Shown in pieces: positions 9,368-18,794 of a stretch of DNA of 64,000 nucleotides. Location: NCBI RefSeq assembly GCF_026651855.1, contig NZ_CP093280.1, positions 1,404,001 to 1,468,000 of the forward strand, given 5' to 3'. This DNA comes from Pseudomonas silvicola (GTDB taxonomy: Bacteria > Pseudomonadota > Gammaproteobacteria > Pseudomonadales > Pseudomonadaceae). Made by a program: the position numbers and the translations under genes. The number at the start of each line of letters is the position of its first letter. The stretch's first letter is position 1. The notes beneath the pieces are model-generated. The model searched no databases. It worked only from the letters and a program-made list of their open reading frames with translations, and was not told where the DNA came from.

Positions 9368-11071
9368 TTACTGGGCGGTACGGCTCACTTCACGCAGCGG
9401 CTTGCCACGCACCGGTGCGTCCCCGGCCACGTAGTAGTCGGCGGTGCTGCGGGGCAGCGGCTGGCGGCCACGGATCTTGTCGGCGATTTTCTCGGCGATC
9501 ATGATCGTCGGCGCGTTGAGGTTGCCGGTGGTGATGATCGGCATGATGGACGCGTCGACAACGCGCAGGCTTTGCAGGCCATGCACGCGGCCCTGGTGGT
9601 CAACCACCGCCATCTCATCGGTGCCCATCTTGCACGAGCAGGACGGGTGGAACGCGGTTTCGGCGTGCTCACGCACGAACTTGTCCAGTTGCTCGTCGGT
9701 CTGCACGTCGATGCCAGGGCTGATCTCACGGCCACGGAATTCGTCCAGGGCCGGCTGCTGCATGATTTCCCGGGTCAGGCGGATGCCGTCACGGAATTCC
9801 TGCCAGTCCTGTTCGGTGGCCATGTAGTTGAAGAGGATGCTCGGGTATTCGCGCGGGTTCTTCGATTTCAGCTGCACGCGGCCGCGGCTAGGCGAACGCA
9901 TGGAGCCCACGTGGGCCTGGAAACCGTGCTCCTTCACGCCGTTGCTGCCGTTGTAGTTGATCGCTACCGGCAGGAAGTGGTACTGAATGTTCGGCCATTC
10001 GAATTCCGGACGCGAGCGGATGAAACCGCCGGCCTCGAACTGGTTGCTGGCGCCGATGCCAGTACCGTTGAACATCCACTCGGCACCGATGGCCGGCTGG
10101 TTCCACCACAACAGCGATGGGTACAGCGACACCGGCTTGGTGCAGGCGTACTGCAGGTACATTTCCAGGTGGTCCTGCAGGTTCTGGCCCACGCCCGGCA
10201 GGTCATGCACAACTGGAATGTCCAGGCTCTCGAGCAAGTCTTTCGGGCCGACGCCGGAACGCTGCAGAATCTGCGGCGAGGCGATGGCGCCGCTGCACAG
10301 CAGCACTTCCTTGCGGGCACGGGCTTCGACCGGGGTATTGCTCTCGCCCACCAGGTACGACACGCCCACGGCGCGCTTGCCGTCGAACAGGATACGATCG
10401 GTGAGGGCGTGGGTGACGATGGTCAGCGTGTCGCGCTGCTTGGCGGTGTCCAGGTAGCCACGGGCGGTGCTGGCGCGACGGCCCTTGGGCGTCACGGTGC
10501 GGTCCATGGGGCCGAAGCCTTCCTGCTGGTAGCCGTTCAGGTCGTCGGTGCGCGGGTAACCGGCCTGCACGCCGGCCTCGACCATGGCGTGGAACAGCGG
10601 GTTGTTGCCGGCCTTGGGCGTGGTGACGCTCACCGGACCTTCACCGCCGTGGTAGTCGTTGGGGCCGATGTCGCGGGTTTCGGCCTTGCGGAAGTACGGC
10701 AGGCAGTCCAGGTAGGTCCAGTCTTCCAGGCCTGGCAGCTTGGCCCAGCCGTCATAGTCCATGGCGTTGCCGCGGATGTAGCACATACCGTTGATCAGCG
10801 ACGAGCCACCCAGGCCCTTGCCGCGGCCGCATTCCATGCGGCGGTTGTTCATGTGCGGCTCCGGGTCGGTCTCGTACGCCCAGTTGTAGCGGCGGCCCTG
10901 CAGCGGGAAGGCCAGGGCGGCGGGCATCTGGGTACGGAAGTCGAAGCGGTAGTCGGGGCCGCCAGCTTCCAGCAGCAGGACGGTGACGCCCTGGTCTTCG
11001 GTCAGGCGGGTGGCCAGGGTGTTACCGGCCGAGCCGGCCCCAATGATGATGTAGTCGAATTCTTTGGACAT
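9368..11071 (-). CDS. betA: Choline dehydrogenase BetA
   Basis: A 567-residue GMC-family flavoenzyme that oxidises choline to betaine aldehyde (and can take it on to betaine), passing electrons to the respiratory chain at the inner membrane. Visible features are the N-terminal FAD motif [18 protein letters not shown] signature 1 ([15 protein letters not shown]), signature 2 ([15 protein letters not shown]), and the C-terminal active-site histidine region [13 protein letters not shown]. Length matches E. coli and Pseudomonas BetA. It is the last gene of a betI-betB-betA set on the minus strand, separated from betB by 169 bp that contain REP sequence. Confidence 0.96.
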   Translation of the reverse strand: MSKEFDYIIIGAGSAGNTLATRLTEDQGVTVLLLEAGGPDYRFDFRTQMPAALAFPLQGRRYNWAYETDPEPHMNNRRMECGRGKGLGGSSLINGMCYIRGNAMDYDGWAKLPGLEDWTYLDCLPYFRKAETRDIGPNDYHGGEGPVSVTTPKAGNNPLFHAMVEAGVQAGYPRTDDLNGYQQEGFGPMDRTVTPKGRRASTARGYLDTAKQRDTLTIVTHALTDRILFDGKRAVGVSYLVGESNTPVEARARKEVLLCSGAIASPQILQRSGVGPKDLLESLDIPVVHDLPGVGQNLQDHLEMYLQYACTKPVSLYPSLLWWNQPAIGAEWMFNGTGIGASNQFEAGGFIRSRPEFEWPNIQYHFLPVAINYNGSNGVKEHGFQAHVGSMRSPSRGRVQLKSKNPREYPSILFNYMATEQDWQEFRDGIRLTREIMQQPALDEFRGREISPGIDVQTDEQLDKFVREHAETAFHPSCSCKMGTDEMAVVDHQGRVHGLQSLRVVDASIMPIITTGNLNAPTIMIAEKIADKIRGRQPLPRSTADYYVAGDAPVRGKPLREVSRTAQ

Positions 11072-11131
11072 TTCTGCTCCCTCGTTCTGGGTGGGGGAAA
11101 ATCGTCGTGGGGTTGCGCGGCACCGCTCATC

Positions 11132-11210
11132 TGGGGCCGGGCGTCAGCTCGGGAAGGGGGCGCCGCGCTGGATGGCGGTGGCCTTTTCCCGAGCTTCGCC
11201 CGGTGCCACA
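11132..11210. repeat. Pair of inverted REP-like copies between betB and betA
   Basis: GGGGCCGGGCGTCAGCTCGGGAA (11132-11154) is followed by an inverse copy, TTTTCCCGAGCTTCGCCCGG (from 11184), both matching the family at 58245-58299. Transcription from betB into betA must pass this pair, so it could shape mRNA stability or the relative level of the two enzymes. Confidence 0.7.
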
Positions 11211-11240
11211 GGGCAATGGCGGGCCGGGCAGGGGGCGGCT

Positions 11241-12713
11241 TTAGAACACCGAGGCGTAATCGCCCAGTTCAACCTGGATCGATTTGATCCGGGTGTACTG
11301 GTTCAGCGAACTGATGCCGTTCTCGCGGCCCACGCCCGATTGCTTGTAGCCGCCGACCGGCATCTTGGCGTCGGATTCGCCCCAGGCGTTGATCCAGCAG
11401 ATACCGGCTTCCAGTTGGTGAATCACGCGGTGGGCGCGGGTCAGGTTCTGGGTGACGATGCCGGCGGCCAGGCCGAAGTCGGTGTCGTTGGCACGGCGGA
11501 TCACTTCGTCCTCGCTGTCGTAGCCGAGGATGGCCATCACCGGGCCGAAGATCTCTTCGCGCACGATGGTCATGTCGTCACGGCAGTCGGTGAACACGGT
11601 CGGGGCCACGTAGGCGCCCTGGGCGAACTCACCCTCGGTCAGGCGCTCGCCGCCGCACAGTACACGGGCGCCTTCTGCCTTGCCCTTGGCGATGTAGCCC
11701 AGCACGCTTTCCATGTGGGCGAAGCTCACCAGGGGGCCGAAGTTGGTGTTTTCATTTTCCGGGTTGCCGACGCGGATACGCTTCACGCGCTCGACGATCT
11801 TGGCTTCGAAAGCTGCCTTCAGGGCGTTGGGCACGAACACGCGGGTGCCGTTGGTGCACACCTGGCCCGAGCTGTAGAAGTTGGCCATCATGGCGATGTC
11901 GGCGGCGCGGTCCAGGTCGGCGTCGTCGAAAATGATCAGCGGGCTCTTGCCGCCCAGCTCCATGGTGACTTCTTTCAGCGAGCTGCTCGACGCGCTGGCC
12001 ATGACCTTCTTGCCGGTGTCGGTGCCGCCGGTGAAGGAGATTTTCTCGATGCGCGGGTGCTCGGTCAGCCAACTGCCCACTTCACGGCCGCTGCCGGTCA
12101 GCACGTTGAACACACCGGCTGGCAGGCCGGCTTCGGTGTAGATCTCGGCCAGCTTCAAGGTGGTCAGCGAGGTGACTTCGCTGGGCTTGAAGATCATCGC
12201 GTTGCCTGCGGCCAGCGCCGGGGCGGATTTCCACAGGGCGATCTGGATCGGGTAGTTCCAGGCACCGATACCCACGGTCACGCCCAGCGGCTCGCGGCGG
12301 GTGTAGACGAACGAGGTGTCGCGCAGCGGGATCTGCTCGCCTTCGATGGCGGGCACCAGGCCGGCGTAGTACTCCAGTACGTCGGCTCCGGTGACGATGT
12401 CCACGTAGCGGGTTTCCGAGTAAGCCTTGCCGGTGTCCAGGGTTTCCAGGGCAGCCAGCTCGTCGTTGCGCTCGCGCAGGATCTCCACCGCGCGGCGCAG
12501 GATGCGTGAACGCTCCATGGCGGTCATGGCGGCCCAGACTTTCTGGCCCTTTTCGGCGCTGACCACGGCGCGCTCCACATCGGCCTCGGTGGCCCGCTGA
12601 ACCTGGGCCAGCACTTCGCCGTTGGCCGGGTTGATGGCGTCGAAGGTGGCGTCGCTGGAAGCGTCCACGTAACCGCCGTCAATGTAGAGTTTTTGCAGTT
12701 CGAAACGGGCCAT
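11241..12713 (-). CDS. betB: Betaine aldehyde dehydrogenase BetB
   Basis: A 490-residue NAD(P)+-dependent aldehyde dehydrogenase that converts betaine aldehyde to glycine betaine. Family hallmarks are [10 protein letters not shown] with the general-base glutamate, the nucleophilic cysteine in [11 protein letters not shown], and [11 protein letters not shown]. The start at 12711-12713 has AAGGAC upstream; an in-frame extension to 12764 would run through that site. It follows betI after 53 bp and precedes betA, as in the classical bet locus. Confidence 0.96.
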   Translation of the reverse strand: MARFELQKLYIDGGYVDASSDATFDAINPANGEVLAQVQRATEADVERAVVSAEKGQKVWAAMTAMERSRILRRAVEILRERNDELAALETLDTGKAYSETRYVDIVTGADVLEYYAGLVPAIEGEQIPLRDTSFVYTRREPLGVTVGIGAWNYPIQIALWKSAPALAAGNAMIFKPSEVTSLTTLKLAEIYTEAGLPAGVFNVLTGSGREVGSWLTEHPRIEKISFTGGTDTGKKVMASASSSSLKEVTMELGGKSPLIIFDDADLDRAADIAMMANFYSSGQVCTNGTRVFVPNALKAAFEAKIVERVKRIRVGNPENENTNFGPLVSFAHMESVLGYIAKGKAEGARVLCGGERLTEGEFAQGAYVAPTVFTDCRDDMTIVREEIFGPVMAILGYDSEDEVIRRANDTDFGLAAGIVTQNLTRAHRVIHQLEAGICWINAWGESDAKMPVGGYKQSGVGRENGISSLNQYTRIKSIQVELGDYASVF

Positions 12714-12766
12714 AGTGTCCTCGCAAGTGCTTGTCTGGGTAGCGGGCAGATGCGAGCGTGTCACCG

Positions 12767-13360
12767 CTAGTTCATCTGCTTCGCCAGTTGCTGATCCATG
12801 TATTCGTAGGCGATTTGCTGCGCCTGCTCAGTGTCAAAGGCGTCGCCCGAAAGCGCGCCGCGCAACCACAGCCCGTCGATCAGTGCAGCCAGCCCGCGGG
12901 CGGCGCTGCGTGCCTGTTCCTGGGGCAATACGCGGCGGAACTGGCAGCACAGGTTGGAATACAGGCGGTGGTCGTTGATCCGCTGCAACCGGTGCAAAGA
13001 CGGCTGGTGCATGCTGGCGGCCCAGAAGGCCAGCCAGGTTTTCATCGCCGGGCCGTTGACCTGGCTGGCGTCGAAGTTGCCTTCGATGATCACCTGCAGG
13101 TGGGCGCGGGGGCTTTCGTCCCCCAGTGCCTGGCGCCGGGCCCGGACATTTTCGATCAGGGCGTTCATCAGGTAGCGCATGGTCGCTGCGATCAGGCCGT
13201 TCTTGTCCTGAAAGTAGTGACTGATGATTCCATTCGAGACCCCCGCCAGGCGGGCGATCAGCGCAATGCTGGCATCTGCCATGCCGACCTGATCTACCGC
13301 CTGCAACGTGGCTTCGATCAACTGCTGGCGGCGTATGGGCTGCATACCGACCTTGGGCAT
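12767..13360 (-). CDS. betI: TetR-family choline-responsive repressor BetI
   Basis: A 197-residue TetR-family regulator. The N terminus ([22 protein letters not shown]) and the helix-turn-helix [21 protein letters not shown] are those of BetI, which represses the bet genes and is relieved by choline. The start at 13358-13360 follows AAGGAG at ideal spacing. It opens the betIBA unit and is divergent from betT, with a perfect 20-bp palindrome in the gap that is the likely operator. Confidence 0.95.
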   Translation of the reverse strand: MPKVGMQPIRRQQLIEATLQAVDQVGMADASIALIARLAGVSNGIISHYFQDKNGLIAATMRYLMNALIENVRARRQALGDESPRAHLQVIIEGNFDASQVNGPAMKTWLAFWAASMHQPSLHRLQRINDHRLYSNLCCQFRRVLPQEQARSAARGLAALIDGLWLRGALSGDAFDTEQAQQIAYEYMDQQLAKQMN

Positions 13361-13431
13361 TGAAAACTTCTCCTTTGGCCTTGCGACGGACAGCAAGCCG
13401 CCCGTCTCGGCGAAGACCAGTCTATTTTGTT

Positions 13432-13451
13432 TTGATTGAACGTTCAATCAA
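13432..13451. promoter_or_regulatory. Probable BetI operator, perfect 20-bp palindrome
   Basis: TTGATTGAAC followed by its exact inverse complement, 71 bp upstream of betI and 186 bp upstream of betT. Both the form and the position between divergent betI and betT match BetI operators in other bacteria, so it should control both directions. Confidence 0.85.
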
Positions 13452-13637
13452 CAAAGAATAAGCTCTGCGACAATTTGTGCCATTGACATGCTTTGCGGGC
13501 GTCCGAGTGGCACAAATGGCACCCCGAAAAAAATCGAGGTGCTTTATATCACTCCTGGGCGTGTGGGCATTGTCCCATTCGCCTAAGGAATGAGTCCCTG
13601 TGTGTCCTTCTCTCGCACTGCCTGGAGCATCTGTGCC

Positions 13638-15254
13638 ATGAGTTCTGCCTCCTTGATCAAGAACCCCACCGAAAGGGTTCGGCTCAACCCCGTCGTGTTC
13701 TACGCATCGACGATTCTGATACTGCTGCTCACCGCGGTGCTGATCGCCGCGCCCCAACAGGCTGGGCATATGCTCGGCCAGGCCCAGGATTGGCTGTCGA
13801 AAAGTTTTGGCTGGTATTACATGCTGGTCATCGGTGCCTACCTGGTGTTCGTGGTGGGCCTGGCATTCACTTCGTTCGGCAAACTCAAGCTGGGCACCAA
13901 GGACGACACTCCCGATTTCAGCTACGGCGCCTGGGCGGGCATGCTGTTCTCCTCTGGCATCGGCATTTCCCTGCTGTACTTCGGTGCATCGGAGCCGCTG
14001 GATCACTTTTTCAACCCGCCCGAGGGCGTTTCGGCCAGCAGTGCTGCCGCTCGTCAGGCCGTGCAACTGACCTTCCTCCACTGGGGCCTGCATGGCTGGG
14101 CCATCTATGCGCTGGTAGGCCTGGCGGTGGCGTATTTCGCCTACCGGCACAATCAGCCGCTGGCGCTGCGCTCGGCGCTGTACCCGCTGGTAGGGCAGCG
14201 CTGGGTCAAGGGCCTGGCGGGTGATGCGGTGGACGGGTTCGGCATGTTCGTGACCCTGCTGGGCCTGGTGACCAACCTGGGCATCGGTGCCATGCAGGTG
14301 TCCTCGGGGCTGGAACACCTGTTCGGCATGCAGCACAACAACACCAACCTGCTGATCGTGATCCTGGTGATGAGCACGGTGGCAACCATCGCCGCCGTGT
14401 CGGGGGTGGAGAACGGTATTCGCCGCCTGTCGAACCTGAACATCATCCTGTTCAGCGGCCTGCTGCTGTTCGTGCTGCTGGCCGGTGACACGCTGCACCT
14501 GCTCAACGGCTTCATTCAGAACATCGGCGACTACCTCAACGGCGTGGTGCTGAAAACCTTCGACCTGTACGTGTACACCGGCGACACCGCCAAGTCGGAA
14601 CGCTGGTTGGGCCTGTGGACCCTGTTCTACTGGGCCTGGTGGATTTCCTGGGCGCCATTCGTGGGTATGTTCATCGCGCGTATCTCCCGTGGCCGCACGG
14701 TGCGTGAACTGGTGTTTGGCGTATTGCTGATTCCGTTGGGTTTCACCCTGGCGTGGCTGTCGGTGTTCGGCAATACCGCCCTGGACCTGGTGATGAACCA
14801 GAACGTGGCGGAGCTGGGCAAGACCGCGCTGGAGCAGCCGTCCATGGCCATGTACCAGTTGCTGGACCACTTCCCGGCGTCGAAGATCGTCATCGGCGTG
14901 GCCATTTTCGTCGGCTTCGTGCTGTTCCTCACCCCGGCGGACTCTGGCGCGGTGATGATGGCGAACCTGTCGTGCAAAGGCGGCGATGTGGATGAAGATG
15001 CCCCTCACTGGCTGCGTATCCTCTGGTCGGCGATCATCACCCTGGTGACCATCGGCCTGCTGTTCGCAGGCAACTTCGAAGCCATGCAGACCATGGTGGT
15101 ACTGGCGGGCCTGCCGTTCTCGGTGGTGCTGTTGCTGTTCATGTGGGGCCTGGTCAAGGCCATGAAGCAGGACGCCAAGGCTGAAGAAGACCGCTTGGAG
15201 CAAATGCAGGCCGAGCTGCTGGCACTGGGTGGGCGCGAGTTCATCCGCCGTTGA
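13638..15254 (+). CDS. betT: BCCT-family choline transporter BetT, short form
   Basis: A 538-residue secondary transporter of the betaine/choline/carnitine family with about 12 membrane helices. The RLNPVVFYAST entry to helix 1 and the tryptophan-rich helix FYWAWWISWAPFVGMFIARISRGRT are the BCCT signature; they include the aromatic box that binds trimethylammonium groups. Choline import by H+ symport feeds BetA. E. coli BetT is about 677 residues with a long cytoplasmic C-terminal osmosensing domain; here the protein ends about 50 residues after the last helix. I chose the ATG at 13638 (TGGAG upstream) over 13590, whose AAGGA abuts the codon. It is divergent from betIBA. Confidence 0.92.
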   Translation: MSSASLIKNPTERVRLNPVVFYASTILILLLTAVLIAAPQQAGHMLGQAQDWLSKSFGWYYMLVIGAYLVFVVGLAFTSFGKLKLGTKDDTPDFSYGAWAGMLFSSGIGISLLYFGASEPLDHFFNPPEGVSASSAAARQAVQLTFLHWGLHGWAIYALVGLAVAYFAYRHNQPLALRSALYPLVGQRWVKGLAGDAVDGFGMFVTLLGLVTNLGIGAMQVSSGLEHLFGMQHNNTNLLIVILVMSTVATIAAVSGVENGIRRLSNLNIILFSGLLLFVLLAGDTLHLLNGFIQNIGDYLNGVVLKTFDLYVYTGDTAKSERWLGLWTLFYWAWWISWAPFVGMFIARISRGRTVRELVFGVLLIPLGFTLAWLSVFGNTALDLVMNQNVAELGKTALEQPSMAMYQLLDHFPASKIVIGVAIFVGFVLFLTPADSGAVMMANLSCKGGDVDEDAPHWLRILWSAIITLVTIGLLFAGNFEAMQTMVVLAGLPFSVVLLLFMWGLVKAMKQDAKAEEDRLEQMQAELLALGGREFIRR

Positions 15255-15269
15255 TGTAGCCCCTGTTCA

Positions 15270-15305
15270 GGCCTCTCGCGAGCAACGCTTGCTCGCGATG
15301 AGGCC
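15270..15305. repeat. REP-like hairpin between betT and cbcV
   Basis: GGCCT-C-TCGCGAGCAA, loop CGC, then TTGCTCGCGA-TG-AGGCC. The two genes converge here, so the structure may act as a bidirectional transcription barrier or terminator, though no T-run follows. Confidence 0.7.
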
Positions 15306-15312
15306 ATCCGCT

Positions 15313-16491
15313 TCACCCCAGGTTCTTGCCCAACAGCGCGTGATACAGCTCGCTGTCACCCAATATCCCCACCACCCGGTTGTTGTCGTGCAGCACCAGT
15401 TTGTTGCCCGTCTGGTAGCGAATCTGCAAGGCATCGCGCATGCCGATGTCGGCACCCACCAACGTCGGCTGGCGGCCCAGGCCTTCTACCGCTTGCCCCG
15501 GGGCCCAGTTCTGCAGGTCCAGCACCCCGGCGCCCTGGCGGGCACCCTTGATGGTGTTGCCTTCGGCCAGGTCTATCCAGGAGTCACCACCGGGGTCCAG
15601 GCACACTGAGCCGTTGATGCGTTTGCAGTTGTCCAGCGTGCGCATCAGGCTGCGGCCGCACAGCACGTTGAGCGGGTTGGTATGGGCGACGAATGTGCGC
15701 ACGTAGTCGTCGGCGGGGTTGAGCACGATTTCTTCAGGCTTGCTGTACTGGATGATCTTGCCGTCTTTCATGATGGCGATGCGGGTGCCCAGCTTCAGCG
15801 CCTCGTCCAGGTCATGGCTGACGAAAACGATGGTCTTGCTCAGCTTGTTCTGCAGGGCCAGCAGTTCGTCTTGCAGGCCCTGGCGAATCAGTGGGTCGAG
15901 GGCGGAGAACGGTTCGTCCATCAGCAGAATATCTGCGTCCATGGCCAGGGCGCGGGCCAGGCCCACGCGCTGCTGCATGCCGCCGGACAACTCGTCGGGC
16001 TTCTTGTTGCGCCATTGGGTCAGTCCCACCAGCTCCAGCTTCTCGTCCACCAGCTTGCGCCGTTCCTTTTCGGGGCGGCCCTGCATTTCCAGGCCGAAGC
16101 TGATGTTCTCGCGCACCGTCAGCCAGGGCATCAGGGCGAACTTCTGGAATACCATGGCGATGCGCTTGGTGCGCATCATCTTCAATTCCGCCGGCGTGCA
16201 GTGGGCGATGTCGATCTGGGCCCCTTCATGCTCGATGTACAGGTTGCCGCGGCTCACGGTGTTGAGGCCGTTGATGCAGCGCAGCAGGCTGGACTTGCCT
16301 GAGCCCGACAGGCCCATCAGTACGCAGATCTCGCCTTTGTTGATGTCCAGGCTGGCTTTCTCGACGCCTACCACCAGACCGGTCTTTTTCAGGATCTGGT
16401 CCCGCGAGAGGCCTTGGTCCAGCAGGCTGAGCGCCTCCCGCGGTTTATTGGAGAAGACGACGTCTACCTGGTCGAAGCGGATTATGCTCAT
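15313..16491 (-). CDS. cbcV: Choline/betaine/carnitine ABC transporter ATPase CbcV
   Basis: A 392-residue ATPase of the ProV/OpuA type. Walker A (GLSGSGKSS) lies near residue 60, the signature LSGGMQQRV and Walker B (ILLMDEPFSALD) follow, and the last third forms a CBS-domain pair typical of this family. It powers import of quaternary amines through CbcW. Its start overlaps the cbcW stop by 4 bp (ATGA), so translation is coupled. CbcV serves several binding proteins in Pseudomonas, including CaiX encoded at 28.5 kb. The order cbcX-cbcW-cbcV is the usual one. Confidence 0.94.
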   Translation of the reverse strand: MSIIRFDQVDVVFSNKPREALSLLDQGLSRDQILKKTGLVVGVEKASLDINKGEICVLMGLSGSGKSSLLRCINGLNTVSRGNLYIEHEGAQIDIAHCTPAELKMMRTKRIAMVFQKFALMPWLTVRENISFGLEMQGRPEKERRKLVDEKLELVGLTQWRNKKPDELSGGMQQRVGLARALAMDADILLMDEPFSALDPLIRQGLQDELLALQNKLSKTIVFVSHDLDEALKLGTRIAIMKDGKIIQYSKPEEIVLNPADDYVRTFVAHTNPLNVLCGRSLMRTLDNCKRINGSVCLDPGGDSWIDLAEGNTIKGARQGAGVLDLQNWAPGQAVEGLGRQPTLVGADIGMRDALQIRYQTGNKLVLHDNNRVVGILGDSELYHALLGKNLG

Positions 16492-17333
16492 GCGTCACCC
16501 CCTACTTTTGCATCGGGTTGTTTGCAGATACGGTCGAGCATGATCGCCAGCAGCACGATCGCCAGGCCAGCTTCGAAGCCCAGGGCGATATCGGCGGTGT
16601 TCAGTGCGTTGACCACGGGTTTGCCAAGGCCGTCGGCACCTACCAGCGCGGCGATGACCACCATCGACAGCGATAGCATGATGCACTGGGTAATGCCGGC
16701 GGCAATGCTCGGCATGGCATGGGGCAGTTCAATGCGCGACAGCAGTTGGCGGCGCGAGCAGCCGAAGGCCTTGCCCGCGTCCAGCAGTTCATGGGGCACG
16801 TCGCGGATGCCCAGGTAAGTCAGGCGGATGGGCGCGGCAATGGCGAACACCACCGTGGAAATCAACCCGGGAACCACGCCCAGGCCGAACAATGTCAGGG
16901 TAGGGATCAGGTACACGAAAGTGGGCACGGTCTGCATCAGGTCGAGCACGGGGCGCATCATGGTGTAGAACATCGGCTTGTGCGCCGCGACGATACCCAG
17001 TGGCACGCCGATGGCAACGCACACCAGGGTCGCGAACAACACCTGGGCCAGGGTCTCCATGGTTTCCTGCCAGTAGCCCAGGTTCAGGATCAGCAGAAAT
17101 GAGAGCACCACGAACGCGGTCAGCCCCCACTTGCGCTGAATGAAATGCGCCAGCGCGGCAACCAGGGCGATCAATACCAGCGGATTGAACCAGGTCAGGC
17201 CGAACGTCAGGCCATGGATCATGGCTTCGAGGGTTGATGAAATGGCGTCGAAGGTGTTGGCGCCATGTTTCGTCAACCAGTCGACGAAGCTGGCGATGTA
17301 TTGGCCCAGCGGGATTTTATGATCAGTCAGCAT
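16488..17333 (-). CDS. cbcW: Choline/betaine/carnitine ABC transporter permease CbcW
   Basis: A 281-residue inner-membrane permease of the ProW family with about six helices and the cytoplasmic EAA-type loop near FGCSRRQLLSRIELPHAMPSIAAG that contacts the ATPase. I chose the ATG at 17331-17333, which gives the usual N terminus MLTDHKIPLGQYI; another ATG lies 18 bp upstream at 17351 and neither has a strong ribosome-binding site. It sits between cbcX (69 bp upstream) and cbcV (4-bp overlap). Confidence 0.93.
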   Translation of the reverse strand: MLTDHKIPLGQYIASFVDWLTKHGANTFDAISSTLEAMIHGLTFGLTWFNPLVLIALVAALAHFIQRKWGLTAFVVLSFLLILNLGYWQETMETLAQVLFATLVCVAIGVPLGIVAAHKPMFYTMMRPVLDLMQTVPTFVYLIPTLTLFGLGVVPGLISTVVFAIAAPIRLTYLGIRDVPHELLDAGKAFGCSRRQLLSRIELPHAMPSIAAGITQCIMLSLSMVVIAALVGADGLGKPVVNALNTADIALGFEAGLAIVLLAIMLDRICKQPDAKVGGDA

Positions 17334-17402
17334 GGTAGTGAACGTCCGCATGCAAGTTGAAAGAACGGCTTGCGGCGGGCGCACCCGCCGCAAGTTCTGC
17401 GG

Positions 17403-18350
17403 TTACTGCGTGAGCTTTGCCTTGGCGGCCTCCAGGCCTGGTTTACCGTCCACGGTGGTCACGCCCGCCAGCCAGGTGTCCAATACCTGCGGGTTTTTCT
17501 TCAGCCACGCCTTGGCGGCCACATCAGGCTTCATCTTGTCGTCGAGGACGTTGCCCATCAGCGCGCTTTCCATCGGCAGGGTGAACGACAAGTTTTTCAG
17601 CAATTGGCCCACGTTGCTGCATTCCTGGGTGTAGCCCTTGCGCACGTTGGTGTAGATGGTCGCCTGGCCGAAGTTGGGGCCGAAGTAGTCGTCGCCGCCG
17701 GTCAGGTACTTGATTGTGAAGCGGGTGTTCATAGGGTGCGGTTCCCAGCCCAGGAACACCACGGCGGTGTTGCGCCGCTGCGCACGGTCCACCTGGCTGA
17801 GCATGCCGGCCTCGCTGGATTCCACCACCTTGAAGCCTGCATCCTTCAGGCCAAAGGCGTTCTTGTCGATCATGCTCTGGATCAGGCGGTTGCCGTCGTT
17901 TCCGGGTTCGATGCCGTAGATCTTGCCGTCCAGCTCCTTCTTGAATTTGGCGATGTCGGCGAAGTCATGCAGGCCTTTGTCGTAGAGCGCCTGAGGCACG
18001 GCCAGGGTGTATTTGGCGTTTTCCAGGTTGGCGCGCACGGATTCCACGGTGCCCGCGTCTCGGTAGGGCTTGATGTCGTTTTCCATGGTCGGCATCCAGT
18101 TGCCGAGGAATACGTCCATGTTCTTGCCGTCGGCCAGGGACTTGTAGGTCACAGGCACGGAAATCATGGTGGTGTTGGTTTTGTAGCCCAGCGACTGCAA
18201 CACGGCGCTGGTGACCGCGGTGGTGACGGTAATGTCGGTCCAGCCGACGTCGGAGAAATTCACGGTCTGGCATTGGGCCGGTTCGGCGGCCTGGGCCAGC
18301 ATCGGCAGACTCAACATGGCGGCCAACAACAACGATGGTGAACCTTTCAT
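17403..18350 (-). CDS. cbcX: Periplasmic choline-binding protein CbcX
   Basis: A 315-residue ProX/ChoX-type substrate-binding protein with a signal peptide ending in LAQAAE. The mature part starts with the family pattern QTVNFSDVGWTDI, in which the tryptophan is expected to contribute to the cation-pi box for the trimethylammonium group. GIEPGNDGNRLIQ and VVFLGWEPHPMN are also family hallmarks. It delivers choline (and possibly betaine) to CbcWV. It is paralogous to CaiX at 28.5 kb. GGAG lies upstream of the start, and three 21-bp-spaced repeats about 165 bp upstream are good candidates for the GbdR site. Confidence 0.94.
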   Translation of the reverse strand: MKGSPSLLLAAMLSLPMLAQAAEPAQCQTVNFSDVGWTDITVTTAVTSAVLQSLGYKTNTTMISVPVTYKSLADGKNMDVFLGNWMPTMENDIKPYRDAGTVESVRANLENAKYTLAVPQALYDKGLHDFADIAKFKKELDGKIYGIEPGNDGNRLIQSMIDKNAFGLKDAGFKVVESSEAGMLSQVDRAQRRNTAVVFLGWEPHPMNTRFTIKYLTGGDDYFGPNFGQATIYTNVRKGYTQECSNVGQLLKNLSFTLPMESALMGNVLDDKMKPDVAAKAWLKKNPQVLDTWLAGVTTVDGKPGLEAAKAKLTQ

Positions 18351-18794
18351 GGGGTTGCGCTCCTGGATGTTTTTTCTCGGGCGGCCTGCTCAGGCTGACC
18401 CGCTTTCTGGTCGCGGTTGGGTGGCGGGCAGCGCTGGAACAGACAGCGCTGGCCGGGTGCCTTGCAATCGAGTCGAGACTGATCATGTACCAGCGTAAAA
18501 CCGTCGCCTACAGGGGGGGTCGTAACCAGTACATAGGGGGTCGCTTCCAGTGCCGGTGGTGTCGTTTACAGATTTTCCGAACCCTGCAAGCGTGGTTTTC
18601 GACTATTGGCGTCGCTGAAAACGCCTTCCTGGCGACGTGGGCGCTGGTGGGCATGGGCGGGTCGGTTGCAGACGTCGCACCCGTGGCAGGAAACCCGATG
18701 ATGAAGGCAATCCGGCGCACGCCGCTCAAGCGTAGCAGTTGCGCCAGCGGCCGCAGTGGCGGCCCGGTCTGCCCAATTCAGGAGGTGCTCGGCA
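18351..18794. other. 444-bp divergent promoter region, cbcX/sdaB
   Basis: This gap separates cbcX (minus) from sdaB (plus). It holds a triple direct repeat at 18516-18578 (separate entry) and the strong sdaB ribosome-binding site GGAGG at 18781-18785. A plus-strand open frame from 18486 encodes no recognisable protein and is taken as spurious. I see no RNA gene or terminator. Confidence 0.7.
18516..18578 (-). promoter_or_regulatory. Three tandem 21-bp repeats, candidate GbdR activator sites for cbcXWV
   Basis: GTCGT at 18519, GTCGC at 18540 and GTCGT at 18561 recur at exactly 21-bp intervals, in the context GGGGTCGTAACCAG, GGGGTCGCTTCCAG and GGTGTCGTTTACAG. Two helical turns between direct half-sites is the usual geometry for AraC-family activators. 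GbdR is the known regulator of cbcXWV in pseudomonads, so assignment to GbdR is an inference from family knowledge plus position. Confidence 0.6.
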
